From NCBI GenBank assembly GCA_020427145.1, contig JAGQOU010000271.1, positions 1 through 36,888 of the forward strand: DNA of 36,888 bases. Direction: 5' to 3'. Position numbers and translations under genes: made by a program. Under the pieces are notes generated by a model. It searched no databases and was not told the origin of the DNA. It was given only the letters and a program-made list of their open reading frames with translations. The DNA is from Planctomycetales bacterium. GTDB lineage: Bacteria > Planctomycetota > Planctomycetia > Pirellulales > Lacipirellulaceae. Below are positions 16,106 through 24,753 of this stretch, piece after piece; the stretch's first letter is position 1, and each line of letters begins with the position of its first letter.

Positions 16106-18118
16106 ATGACGATCCCTCGACGCGCCGCAGTTCGTCGTGCATTTGCCTGCGGCGCGCTGGCGTTCTTCATCATCGCCCAGCGCGACGCTTTTTGCCTGAC
16201 TCTCTCGGCCAGCAGTCTGTCGCACAGGTCGGCAGGGACGCCCGACGGGCAATCGGTCACGCTCAACGAGAACGGCTACCTGGGGACCTATTTCACGTTG
16301 GACCAGGCAGGTCCGGTGACGGTCAGGGCCAACGCTTCGGGGACGACAGCCGATGCAATGGCGCCGCGCATGGGGATTGCGATTGCCGATACCCTGGTCA
16401 ATTTCAACGTCACCCCGGGCGGCAGCGGCGATTACTCGCACGCCTACGACTTGCCGGCAGGAACCTATTTCGTCCGAACCCAACTGGACAACGCCGGTCC
16501 GGGGGCCGGTCGCAGCCTGACCCTAAACTCCCTGGAGATTGACGGCGCCTCGTCGATCAGCAATGTCGGCACGCGTTCGGTGAACGAGGCGAACGCCCTC
16601 GCCGCGGCGGATTCGTACATCGAGCATTTCCGCCAAGGCTCGGCCACTCTGGACTTTTCCGGCTTCAGCCCCGGCACTCCGGTCGAGGTGCGGATGCGTC
16701 GCAACGAATTCAACTTCGGCGCCTACGTCACGGGCTTTAACGCCGATACGTGGCTGGCGTCCGTGAGTCCGGGCAGCACGTCGAACCGCGCCCGCTACCA
16801 GGATTTCGTAACGCGGCACTTCAACATGCTCGTGCCCTCAAATATGGGTAAGTGGCAGCCCACTGAGAACACGCAGGGCGTGCCGACGATGGGTCAGGTT
16901 GACACGATCCGCGAGTTTGCGGAATCGCATAACATGTCCTTCCGGCAGCACAATTTGGCGTGGGGACATCAACAGCCGGCGTGGGTCAACGATCTCATCG
17001 ACGACGCGCTGTCTGGAAACGCCCTGGCCAAAACCGCCCTCCGTCAGGCCGTCATCGACCGGATCGAGTATTACGTTGGCGACGGCGACGAAGATCAAAA
17101 CGACGGCGACCGGGCTCGGAGCTACGTGGAGCTTGACGTCATCAACGAGATCCTTCGTGAGAAAACCTACTACCGGATCTTCGGAGACGCTGGGATCGCC
17201 GAGATCTACAAGTTGACGAAGGACGCCGTCGAGTCCGCTGGCGCAGAGACTCGCCTGATGACCAATGAGTACAACGTCTTCAACTGGGCGGGCGACCCGT
17301 TCACCGGCGCTTCCGACAACTACGCCAATTGGTATCGGCAGCACGTCGAGACCCTCAACAACGCCGGATACGGCACGGTTGTCACCGGCATCGGAATTCA
17401 ATATATCGTCAACCCGGTGGCTGACAGTTCGCCCACCGGCGGGCAGAACCATAACACCGCCCGCATCAATCAGGTGCTGCAGAATATGGCCGTCACCGGC
17501 CTGCCCGTCACGCTTACCGAGTTCTCAGTCCCGTCCGAGGCATTCGGCGAGACCACAACCGCAGAGCGCGCCGCCGAGATCTACGACGAGACGCTCCGCA
17601 TGATGTACGGCTCGCCGCTCGCGACTTCGATGCTGATCTGGGAGCCGTGGCCCGACCTTGCCACGGACGTCACCACGATTGTCGACGCCAACTGGAACCT
17701 CACCCCGGCCGGACAGGCGTTCGTCGCACTGATGGACCAATGGACGACGCCGACGCAATTCCTCACGGTCGGCCAAGATGGCGACGTGGAATTTGCGGGG
17801 TACTACGGCGAGTACGAGGTGGTCATCAACAACGAAGTCTTCCTGCTTGACCACAATAAGCAGAGCGCGGTCCATTCGTTGGTCAGCCAGTTGCACCTCC
17901 CCGGCGACTTCACCTTTGACGGCAAGGTCGACGGCGCCGACTTCTTAGCGTGGCAGCGCAATGCCGCGCTTGGCGAGCTGGCGGATTGGCAGACCAACTT
18001 TGGCTTCGTCACCGGCGGCGGTCGCAGTTCCTCCGTGCCCGAGCCAAGCGGAATCGCGTTGGCGGTCGCCGCGGTTTGGGCTGTTGCCAAAGCGGGCCTT
18101 TCGACCCGTCAGCGTTAG
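16106..18118 (+). CDS. Secreted GH10 endo-xylanase-like protein with N-terminal beta domain, dockerin-like module and PEP-CTERM
   Basis: 670 residues; the ATG at 16106 follows AAGGA with a 9-base spacer. Signal peptide 1-30; a beta-rich, probably carbohydrate-binding domain at about 32-150; GH10 barrel at about 165-560. GH10 motifs are present in divergent form: SNMGKW (245-250), RQHNLAWGHQQPAW (280-293), acid/base Glu348 in LDVINE in place of WDVVNE, NEYN (387-390), and nucleophile Glu472 in TLTEFS in place of ITELD. A Fn3-free linker with FLTVGQDGDVEFAGYYGEYEV follows. A dockerin-like loop (DFTFDGKVDGADFLAWQR) with LADWQTNFG comes next, and the tail is a VPEPS PEP-CTERM signal. Both catalytic acids are kept, so xylanase activity is likely, though fine specificity may differ from ordinary GH10. 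Confidence 0.87.
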   Translation: MTIPRRAAVRRAFACGALAFFIIAQRDAFCLTLSASSLSHRSAGTPDGQSVTLNENGYLGTYFTLDQAGPVTVRANASGTTADAMAPRMGIAIADTLVNFNVTPGGSGDYSHAYDLPAGTYFVRTQLDNAGPGAGRSLTLNSLEIDGASSISNVGTRSVNEANALAAADSYIEHFRQGSATLDFSGFSPGTPVEVRMRRNEFNFGAYVTGFNADTWLASVSPGSTSNRARYQDFVTRHFNMLVPSNMGKWQPTENTQGVPTMGQVDTIREFAESHNMSFRQHNLAWGHQQPAWVNDLIDDALSGNALAKTALRQAVIDRIEYYVGDGDEDQNDGDRARSYVELDVINEILREKTYYRIFGDAGIAEIYKLTKDAVESAGAETRLMTNEYNVFNWAGDPFTGASDNYANWYRQHVETLNNAGYGTVVTGIGIQYIVNPVADSSPTGGQNHNTARINQVLQNMAVTGLPVTLTEFSVPSEAFGETTTAERAAEIYDETLRMMYGSPLATSMLIWEPWPDLATDVTTIVDANWNLTPAGQAFVALMDQWTTPTQFLTVGQDGDVEFAGYYGEYEVVINNEVFLLDHNKQSAVHSLVSQLHLPGDFTFDGKVDGADFLAWQRNAALGELADWQTNFGFVTGGGRSSSVPEPSGIALAVAAVWAVAKAGLSTRQR

Positions 18119-18903
18119 CCGGACAGACGGGCTCCAAGCGCGGAGTCAGCTTGAAATCGGGCGCTGGTCCTGACTTCGCGTCGTGTCGCCGTCAAAGCGC
18201 TGCGGTCTGCCTGGCGGTCTCGCTGGCCTGTCTGGTGACGCGAGGCTGTCTCCAGAGACGCCGAAACTTGACGGCGAGGGTGACGGATTGGAATAACTTT
18301 TTTGCGTATTCGCGCACAAGTACTCCGGCAAGAATCGACTAGAATGCGATTCGTTAGTCGACAGCAGCTTGAAGCCAGGGCTCGCCAATCGGCGGGTTGC
18401 CAGCGCGACGCGGCTGTCACCGACTGCGGCATGAGACGACGACAAGCATCGCTGACCGTCGCTATTGAGTCGACGGTTGATGCGACTAGCCGGGCAGGGC
18501 TTGTCGTTGTGCAGACCTCCTTGTTACTGCTTGTCACTAGATTTCGACTCGGATCGGTTTTGAAGCGGCAATCGTTTGCTTCACCAACCGCGTTCGTCTG
18601 ATGCTGCGTCGTTTCCCGTGCTAGGGATCTCGTCGCCGCCGGACGTCGTAGATTGTGTCGCGTGTTGGGAGTAATTGATCCTTGGATCACAAGGAGGCTC
18701 CTTTGTCAAAGCCGGCAAAGATCAGTACGCCGAGGAAGCCGCTGGACTCAATCACGGCGTGCCTAGCTCGGCCTGAGGAAGCACTCAACCTCCTGACATG
18801 ACTTTTCCCCGCTGCAACGAACGGCTCGGCGCTTCACCACGTCCTGAATCGCGCTGAACTTCAAGCAGGACCTATCCACTTCTGCGATGAGGAATAACAA
18901 CTG
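18119..18903. other. Long intergenic region before the giant beta-repeat gene
   Basis: 785 bases without a convincing large gene. The lower-GC stretch near 18290-18350 may hold promoter elements. The one notable item is a short open frame behind a palindromic ribosome-binding-like sequence at 18691-18801, listed separately. Longer open frames on the minus strand (for example 18115-18690) have no start context or recognisable family and are not called. Confidence 0.45.
18703..18801 (+). CDS. Possible 32-residue small ORF or leader peptide
   Basis: TTG start at 18703, preceded by AAGGAGG (18691-18697) with a 5-base spacer, then 32 codons ending in TGA at 18799. The product begins MSKPAKISTPRKPLDSITAC and ends EEALNLLT; it is basic at the start, with no signal peptide and no family I know. 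The AAGGAGGCTCCTT at 18691-18703 is a 13-base palindrome that overlaps the start codon, so translation could be self-occluding. It ends 102 bases before the giant beta-repeat gene. It could be a leader peptide, a real small protein, or chance. Confidence 0.3.
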   Translation: MSKPAKISTPRKPLDSITACLARPEEALNLLT

Positions 18904-21900
18904 ATGAAGACTGCATTCGCGGCGATCCTTGGGCTTTTGTTGATTGCTGGCCCGGCGTCAGCTGTCGTCATCGTGAGCGGTACAGGTACAGGCGCGTTGG
19001 ATACCACCGGTCTCAGCGCCGGCTTCACCTACGACCTTCAGGGGGGCGGCAATACGCTCGTATTCGGCACCTACGTCGACAATAACTATACGGCATCCAA
19101 CATCCTGTTCGACGGCGCCGCTCCGAGCGGGACGATCCAGAACGGCCGGAGCTTTCTGGCTTACTACTACAACCCGGATTCGTCCGTCAACATTTCATTC
19201 GACACGAGCGCCGGCAACGCGAACGGCGGGTACTTTCTCTACGAGTTGAACTACGTCGATACGACGCTCGCCGCGGATCTCGGGACCGACGCTTCAATTA
19301 CAACGACGTCAGCAGACCGATTCGTCGTTGACTACATGGGCATTAATTTCGCCGATGGCGCCGGCTCGACGCCTGCCGTCGGTTCAATCATTTCTTCGTC
19401 CACCATTACCAACTTCAACGGTGCAATTGGCGGCGGCGCCCTCGCTTCCGGCACCGGTTTCGCAGGCGCTGCGGGCGTCCAAACGCTGGGCTGGACGCTC
19501 AACGGCTCCGGCACCGGCGAGATCTCGGCCGCGTTCGCTCCCGCGGCGGGCGGGCCGACGCCCTGGAACGTCAACGGCGGCGGCAGCTTCAACGTTGGCG
19601 CCAATTGGGTGGGCGGCAACGTTCCCGTCAGCAACCCGTTTTTTGGCGCAGCGCACGCCACCAACACGACGGCCAATATCACCTTGGACTCGCCGGTGAG
19701 CGTCAGTTCAATGACCATCAGCAACTCGAACCGCTACAACCTCACGGGACCCAGCGCGCTTACGTTGACGGGGGCCGCTGAGATCCTGGTCGGCGAAGGA
19801 ACTCACGAAATCAGCGCAGTCATCGCCGGTAGCGCGGGGCTCACGAAGTCCGGCGGCGGCAATCTGGCGCTCACCGGCGCAAACACCTACGCCGGGACGA
19901 CCAATGTGCAGGGCGGGTCGCTGCAGTTGCCCGCGCCGGGCAGCGTCAACGGCGCCGTGAATGTCGCGGCGGCCGGCCAACTGAACTTTACCGCCGGCTA
20001 CAATGGCGCCTTCTCCGGCGACATCTCCGGCGACGGCAACGTCCTGCTGGACGCGTCACGGACCACGGAAATTGTTACCTTCAGCGGCGCCAAAACATTC
20101 GCCGGGACGATTGACGTCAACGGCGGTACGCTTGCCATCAGCAACTCCAGTGCATTGGGAGCAGGAGACGGCACCCCCGCGACCCAAACCCGCGTCAATG
20201 AATTTGGCGGGCAGGGCACGGGCAAGCTGGCTCTCAGCGGGAACATCAACGTCGCGAACGAGTTGTTGATTCTTGGGCCCCGACGGGGCGAGGGAGTCGC
20301 CGACTTGGTTCACCTGACCAGCGCCGGCAACAACACCTGGGGCGGCAACATCAAAGGCGACGCCAATGGCGACAACTACAACTTTGAATCAACGTCCGGC
20401 ACGCTGACCCTCAGCGGGACGATGTCGGCGCCAGACGGAAACGACGGCGTTCGCAACTTTGTTTTCTCGGGCGCTGGCAACTTCAACGTAACTGGCAAGA
20501 TCATCGATTTCGAGACGAATGACAACGGCGTAAAAGACGTGGCGTCCCTCGACACGCAAGTCAACGTCTACGTCAACAAGCAGGGCTCCGGCACGCTGAC
20601 GATTCGCACCGCCACCGCTCAGGAGGACGACTTCTGGCGCGGCGGCACTGTCGTCGAAGGCGGTACGCTCGAGGTGATTTCCAATGGCGCCAACGCCGGG
20701 GAACTCTGGGGCCCTATCGAGGTTCGCAGCGGCGCGACCCTCGACGTCGACCACTTCGGAACCTACTCCCTGCAGGTCGGCCAAAGCCTGTCCGGCGGCG
20801 GAACGATTCAGGCGACGGGCAAGACCGTGGCAATCTTCGATGACAACTCGATCAGCCCTGGCGACGGCGTCGGCACGCTGACGATCAATGGCAACGCAAC
20901 GCTCAGCGACGTTGGCGGCGGCGGCGGCGTTCTGAGCTTCGAACTGGGAAACGATCCGAACACTGTGGGGGGAACGGAAAACGACTTGATTCAGATCAAC
21001 GGCTCGCTTAGCACGAGCGGCGCGCCGAACATGACTGTAAGCGTCACAGCGGCCGAAGGCCAAGTTACCGCCGGCAAATACCGCTTGATTTCACACGCCG
21101 GCGGCGCCGTGAACGTCACCGGGTTGACCGCGCAATTCCTGGATGAACTGGGCAATCCGCTCACCGCTCGCCAAACCCTTGGCGTGAGTTCTGCCGCGGG
21201 ACAAGTGAATCTCGACGTAACGGGCTCCTCGAAGAGTCTCACCTGGACCGGCGCCAACAGTATGGCCTGGGATAAGAACACGACCGCGAACTGGAACGAC
21301 GGTTCTGGAGCGGATGTCTTCTACGACGTCGACCAGGTCACGTTCAACGACTCGGCCGGAGCGAACACGACGGTCGATATTTCCGGCGCCGACGTGTATC
21401 CGTCGTTGGCCGCGTTCGACAGCGCCACGGGGAACACTTACACAATCACCGGCTCCAACGGCTTCGGCGGCACGACGCCAATCAACTTGACCGGCGATGT
21501 CACCGTGGCTCTGCAGAACACAAACAACTTGCAGGGTAACGTCAACATCGGGGCGGACGCCACGCTCGAACTCGGCGGCGGCTCCGTTGTGTCGGGCAAC
21601 ATCGCCGGCGCCGGCTCGCTGGTCATTAACGGCGGGGCTACGCTTGCCAGCGCCAATTCGCTTACCGGCCCGATTACAATCAGTTCCCAGGTGTTCCCGC
21701 AGAATGGCGGGGCCCTTGGAGCCGCCGCCGCGGGAACAACGCTCTTACCGGGCGCTAACCTGTGGTACAACTTCCAAAATCTCGCCGTCGCCGAGCCTTT
21801 CACCTTCGCCGGCGGCCAGATCAACGTGGCAGGCAATGCGGATTCCGCGCTGGCCTTGAGCGGTTTGATCACTGTGGATGCGGCCGGCGGAACGATTCTG

Positions 21901-23319
21901 GTTAACGGCGGTCTGGGCGACGACGGCCTGAGCATCAGCAATAACATCACCGGCGCCGCCGACGGTGCGCTCACCGCGAACGTCGGTCCCGATTCGCTCA
22001 TGACCGTCACCGGCAACATCACCAACAACGGCTCGTTGACGAAGTTCGGGTCCGGAACGCTCGCCCTTGGGGCGGCCACGGTCGTCACTTCCCCGGAACT
22101 CGTAGTCAATGGCGGTTCGCTCGACGTCACAGCCCAGGCCGCGCTCCCGCTCGGCAGCGGTCAGACGCTCTCGGGCAGCTTTGGCACAGTGACTGGTAAT
22201 GTGAATGCGCTAAGCGGCTCGACAGTCCGCGTGGGGCAGACGGGGCTGCCGTCTGGCACGATCTACACCTACACGGACGCAAACTGGACTGCAGGTGGGA
22301 ATACCGTCGTGGCAAGCGATGATAGTACGCCCACGGTAGCCGCCAATAACACGCAGCCTTCGGCACTCTGGTCTCCGCGAACTCCCTTCGCAAACGGCGG
22401 CTCCGTTCTTCAGGGTCGACTTGACGCGAATGCAGACCAAGCCCCGACGCTCAAGACGACCATCAGCGGGCTTACCCCCAATCAGGAGTATGAAGTACTG
22501 GTTGATTATTGGAACGATGGATCGGGCTGGCATATTCTTGCGGGAGATTCAGCGGGCAGTCTGACCCTCTTTGATCCCGGAAACAGCATCGTCACGACCG
22601 GGTTAACCTATGGCTCGGCGGTTCTGACGACCGAAGGTAATCGCACCATGTGGGGAGCGCCGCTCACGCTCACCGCAAACGGATCCGGAGAAATTGAGGT
22701 GTTCATCGACGAGATGAGCGCCACGCCCAACCCTCGCACTTGGTATGACGGCGTCAGCATCGCCGCTGAGACCGTTATTGGCCAAACCTTTACGATCGAC
22801 GGTGATTTGACGCTGAACTCCGGTTCAACGCTGGCGCTGGACATCGCCACGCCGGCGGCATCGGATTTGCTAACGATTACCGGCAGCTTCGCGGCCGGGG
22901 GCGCCTTGGACGTTACGCTCGACGCGGCAGCGCCCGCTCCTTCGCTGGGCGACGTGTTCACCATTCTTGATTTCGCCAGCGCCAGCGGCGCTTTCAATTC
23001 GCTTGTCCTGCCGGCGCTGGGCGCAGGCCTGGGCTGGGACACGAGTAGTCTTCTGACCACTGGCGAGTTGAGCGTTGTGGAGTTTGCCGGCCTGCCTGGC
23101 GACTTCAACAATGACACCAAGGTCAACGGAGCCGACTTCCTGGCGTGGCAGCGCGGCTACCCCGCGACTTACGACGCAGCGGATCTGGCGGATTGGCAGT
23201 CCAACTACGGAACAACGGCGTCGTTCGCAACGAGTGGCGCGGTTCCTGAGCCGACTGGCTTGGCGCTGGCGGCCTGTCTGGCAGCGCTCGCCGCGGCAGG
23301 GCTGCGCCGCGGTCGTTGA
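18904..23319 (+). CDS. Giant autotransporter-associated beta-strand-repeat surface protein with dockerin-like module and PEP-CTERM
   Basis: 1471 residues. The ATG at 18904 has GAGG about 11 bases upstream and starts a clear signal peptide (MKTAFAAILGLLLIAGPASA). About 20-215 is a PEP-CTERM-type beta domain. From about 220 to 1110 there are PATR-type repeats, e.g. LTKSGGGNLALTGANTYAGT, GAKTFAGTIDVNGGTLAI, GSGTLTIRT, and GSLTKFGSGTLALGA, which predict a long parallel beta-helix. Residues about 1117-1290 are the module ending PRTWYDGV shared with the BNR protein at 3899. Another beta segment, a dockerin-like loop (DFNNDTKVNGADFLAWQR with LADWQSNYG) and a VPEPT PEP-CTERM tail complete it. No outer-membrane autotransporter barrel is present, so anchoring must depend on the PEP-CTERM route. 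It is likely a surface adhesin or matrix protein; no catalytic motif is seen. Confidence 0.85.
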   Translation: MKTAFAAILGLLLIAGPASAVVIVSGTGTGALDTTGLSAGFTYDLQGGGNTLVFGTYVDNNYTASNILFDGAAPSGTIQNGRSFLAYYYNPDSSVNISFDTSAGNANGGYFLYELNYVDTTLAADLGTDASITTTSADRFVVDYMGINFADGAGSTPAVGSIISSSTITNFNGAIGGGALASGTGFAGAAGVQTLGWTLNGSGTGEISAAFAPAAGGPTPWNVNGGGSFNVGANWVGGNVPVSNPFFGAAHATNTTANITLDSPVSVSSMTISNSNRYNLTGPSALTLTGAAEILVGEGTHEISAVIAGSAGLTKSGGGNLALTGANTYAGTTNVQGGSLQLPAPGSVNGAVNVAAAGQLNFTAGYNGAFSGDISGDGNVLLDASRTTEIVTFSGAKTFAGTIDVNGGTLAISNSSALGAGDGTPATQTRVNEFGGQGTGKLALSGNINVANELLILGPRRGEGVADLVHLTSAGNNTWGGNIKGDANGDNYNFESTSGTLTLSGTMSAPDGNDGVRNFVFSGAGNFNVTGKIIDFETNDNGVKDVASLDTQVNVYVNKQGSGTLTIRTATAQEDDFWRGGTVVEGGTLEVISNGANAGELWGPIEVRSGATLDVDHFGTYSLQVGQSLSGGGTIQATGKTVAIFDDNSISPGDGVGTLTINGNATLSDVGGGGGVLSFELGNDPNTVGGTENDLIQINGSLSTSGAPNMTVSVTAAEGQVTAGKYRLISHAGGAVNVTGLTAQFLDELGNPLTARQTLGVSSAAGQVNLDVTGSSKSLTWTGANSMAWDKNTTANWNDGSGADVFYDVDQVTFNDSAGANTTVDISGADVYPSLAAFDSATGNTYTITGSNGFGGTTPINLTGDVTVALQNTNNLQGNVNIGADATLELGGGSVVSGNIAGAGSLVINGGATLASANSLTGPITISSQVFPQNGGALGAAAAGTTLLPGANLWYNFQNLAVAEPFTFAGGQINVAGNADSALALSGLITVDAAGGTILVNGGLGDDGLSISNNITGAADGALTANVGPDSLMTVTGNITNNGSLTKFGSGTLALGAATVVTSPELVVNGGSLDVTAQAALPLGSGQTLSGSFGTVTGNVNALSGSTVRVGQTGLPSGTIYTYTDANWTAGGNTVVASDDSTPTVAANNTQPSALWSPRTPFANGGSVLQGRLDANADQAPTLKTTISGLTPNQEYEVLVDYWNDGSGWHILAGDSAGSLTLFDPGNSIVTTGLTYGSAVLTTEGNRTMWGAPLTLTANGSGEIEVFIDEMSATPNPRTWYDGVSIAAETVIGQTFTIDGDLTLNSGSTLALDIATPAASDLLTITGSFAAGGALDVTLDAAAPAPSLGDVFTILDFASASGAFNSLVLPALGAGLGWDTSSLLTTGELSVVEFAGLPGDFNNDTKVNGADFLAWQRGYPATYDAADLADWQSNYGTTASFATSGAVPEPTGLALAACLAALAAAGLRRGR

Positions 23320-23655
23320 CGGCCCGGGAATCCAACTTGAGAGAACGGGGTGAAGGTGGCGGTCGCGGACGTCAAGGGCGCCCGCGGCCGCGCCGATTTG
23401 GTCAGTTGGTTTTGCCGGTAAGCGTCAAACGCCTCGCTTGTTTTTCGTCGACTGGGCGGCAACTGGAATTCTTGAGGTCGTTCGCTGCTAGATCCTTTCC
23501 GACCGTCCGATCATTGCTAGGGCTGACTCGTCACCCAGACGTCGTTGTTCCCGAAAGCTCGAATCGACTCCGCGAATTTGTTTCGCGGAGTCGGTGTCGA
23601 AATTTGAAATACTCACTACGAATCTTTTCGTAAGACCCGAAAAGGATTTTCTATC
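23320..23655. other. Intergenic region with a strong hairpin
   Basis: 336 bases between the giant beta-repeat gene and the DUF1559 gene. Its main feature is the 12-bp hairpin at 23565-23593. No gene is recognised here. Confidence 0.5.
23565..23593 (+). terminator. Perfect 12-bp hairpin, terminator or 5' leader structure
   Basis: CGACTCCGCGAA (23565-23576) pairs perfectly with TTCGCGGAGTCG (23582-23593) around a 5-base loop. No long T-run follows, only GTGTCGAAATTTG, so it is either a T-poor terminator of the upstream gene or a structure in the leader of the DUF1559 gene, whose start is 62 bases further on. The stem itself is certain; its role is not. Confidence 0.5.
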
Positions 23656-24753
23656 ATGCACTCGCAATTCCCTCGACTCGCCACGGAGCATCGTCGTTCC
23701 GGCTTCACACTGGTCGAATTGTTGGTGGTGATCGCCATTATTGGCGTCCTGGTGGCCTTGCTGCTTCCCGCCGTCCAGGCGGCCAGAGAAGCAGCGCGTC
23801 GCATGCAATGCACCAACAATCTCAAGCAGATCGGCGTTGCGGTCCACAACTACGAGGGAGCTTTCGGCGAGGCGCCCGGCGGATCGTCTTATCCGAATTA
23901 TTTCACTGGCCAAAACTATTGGAAGAACGGCGACCGCGTGGAATGGAACTGGATCACGGCACTCATGCCGTATATGGAGCAGCAGGCGCTGAAGGATTCG
24001 TTCAGCATGACATACGGCGCAAGCAGCGGCACTTGGCCGGGAGACGGCGCCGCGACGACTCCCGGCACCAACAACGCCCGCTGCGCGGAAGCGCGGATTC
24101 CCAGCATGTTGTGCCCCAGCGATCCCTTTTCAACGCTCGGCCTCAAGCCGCCGGGAGAACTCAAGAAATACTGGATTGAGAATCCTGATAGTGCTCAAGG
24201 GAATTCTTACATGGGTTCTCTTGGTCCAACGGCCCAGGACATTTGTCCGTTCGACGACGCCGCTGACGTCTGCATGGGGACTTCCTGGGGGACGCAACCA
24301 GCGACTGGCTTTGGGGCTGCTCCATGCTACAGCAATGGAGATAGTTGCCCACAAAGCGGGAAATGCGTTGGCATGATTTGCCGAAGCCCGGATGGGGTTC
24401 CTTTCCGCTCGGTCACGGATGGACTTTCAAACACCTATTTGGCCGGCGAGACGTTGGCGGACGACAGCAATCGCAACTGCATCGTGTGTACCAACAGCCC
24501 GCTGGCGACTACGCAGATTCCTCTCAACACGCAATACAGTTGGAGGATTGATCCCGATGCGTATTACATATTCAACGGGTTCAAAAGCGACCACCCCGGC
24601 GGCGCCAACATGGTGCTTGCCGACGGTTCGGTGAACTTCGTCCAAGAGGATATTGACTACAGGATGTGGAACCATTTTGGGACCACCGCCGGAGCGGACG
24701 GCGAATGGTCCAAGCAACAGACTGGTAGCGGAGGAGGAGGAACCGGTCGATGA
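23656..24753 (+). CDS. DUF1559 prepilin-like protein with H-X9-DG C-terminal motif
   Basis: 365 residues; the ATG at 23656 follows AAGGA with a 9-base spacer. The type IV prepilin-type N-terminus is clear: cleavage at Gly16-Phe17, then FTLVELLVVIAIIGVLVALL, then PAVQAAREAARRMQCTNNLKQIG. Near the C-terminus HPGGANMVLADG has the histidine, nine residues, then DG of the planctomycete H-X9-DG processing-associated domain. Such proteins occur in dozens per genome in Planctomycetes and are thought to build pseudopilin-like or envelope structures; the role is not established. Several Cys pairs (CPFDDAADVC, CIVC) suggest disulfides. It overlaps the lipoprotein gene by the ATGA at 24750-24753, so the two are co-translated. 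Confidence 0.9.
   Translation: MHSQFPRLATEHRRSGFTLVELLVVIAIIGVLVALLLPAVQAAREAARRMQCTNNLKQIGVAVHNYEGAFGEAPGGSSYPNYFTGQNYWKNGDRVEWNWITALMPYMEQQALKDSFSMTYGASSGTWPGDGAATTPGTNNARCAEARIPSMLCPSDPFSTLGLKPPGELKKYWIENPDSAQGNSYMGSLGPTAQDICPFDDAADVCMGTSWGTQPATGFGAAPCYSNGDSCPQSGKCVGMICRSPDGVPFRSVTDGLSNTYLAGETLADDSNRNCIVCTNSPLATTQIPLNTQYSWRIDPDAYYIFNGFKSDHPGGANMVLADGSVNFVQEDIDYRMWNHFGTTAGADGEWSKQQTGSGGGGTGR

Noticed and set aside
19837-22120. Repetitive Gly/Thr/Asn-rich sequence that could suggest tandem DNA repeats
   Set aside because: The repetition is at the protein level (PATR beta strands) with divergent DNA, so it is not a DNA tandem repeat or CRISPR array.
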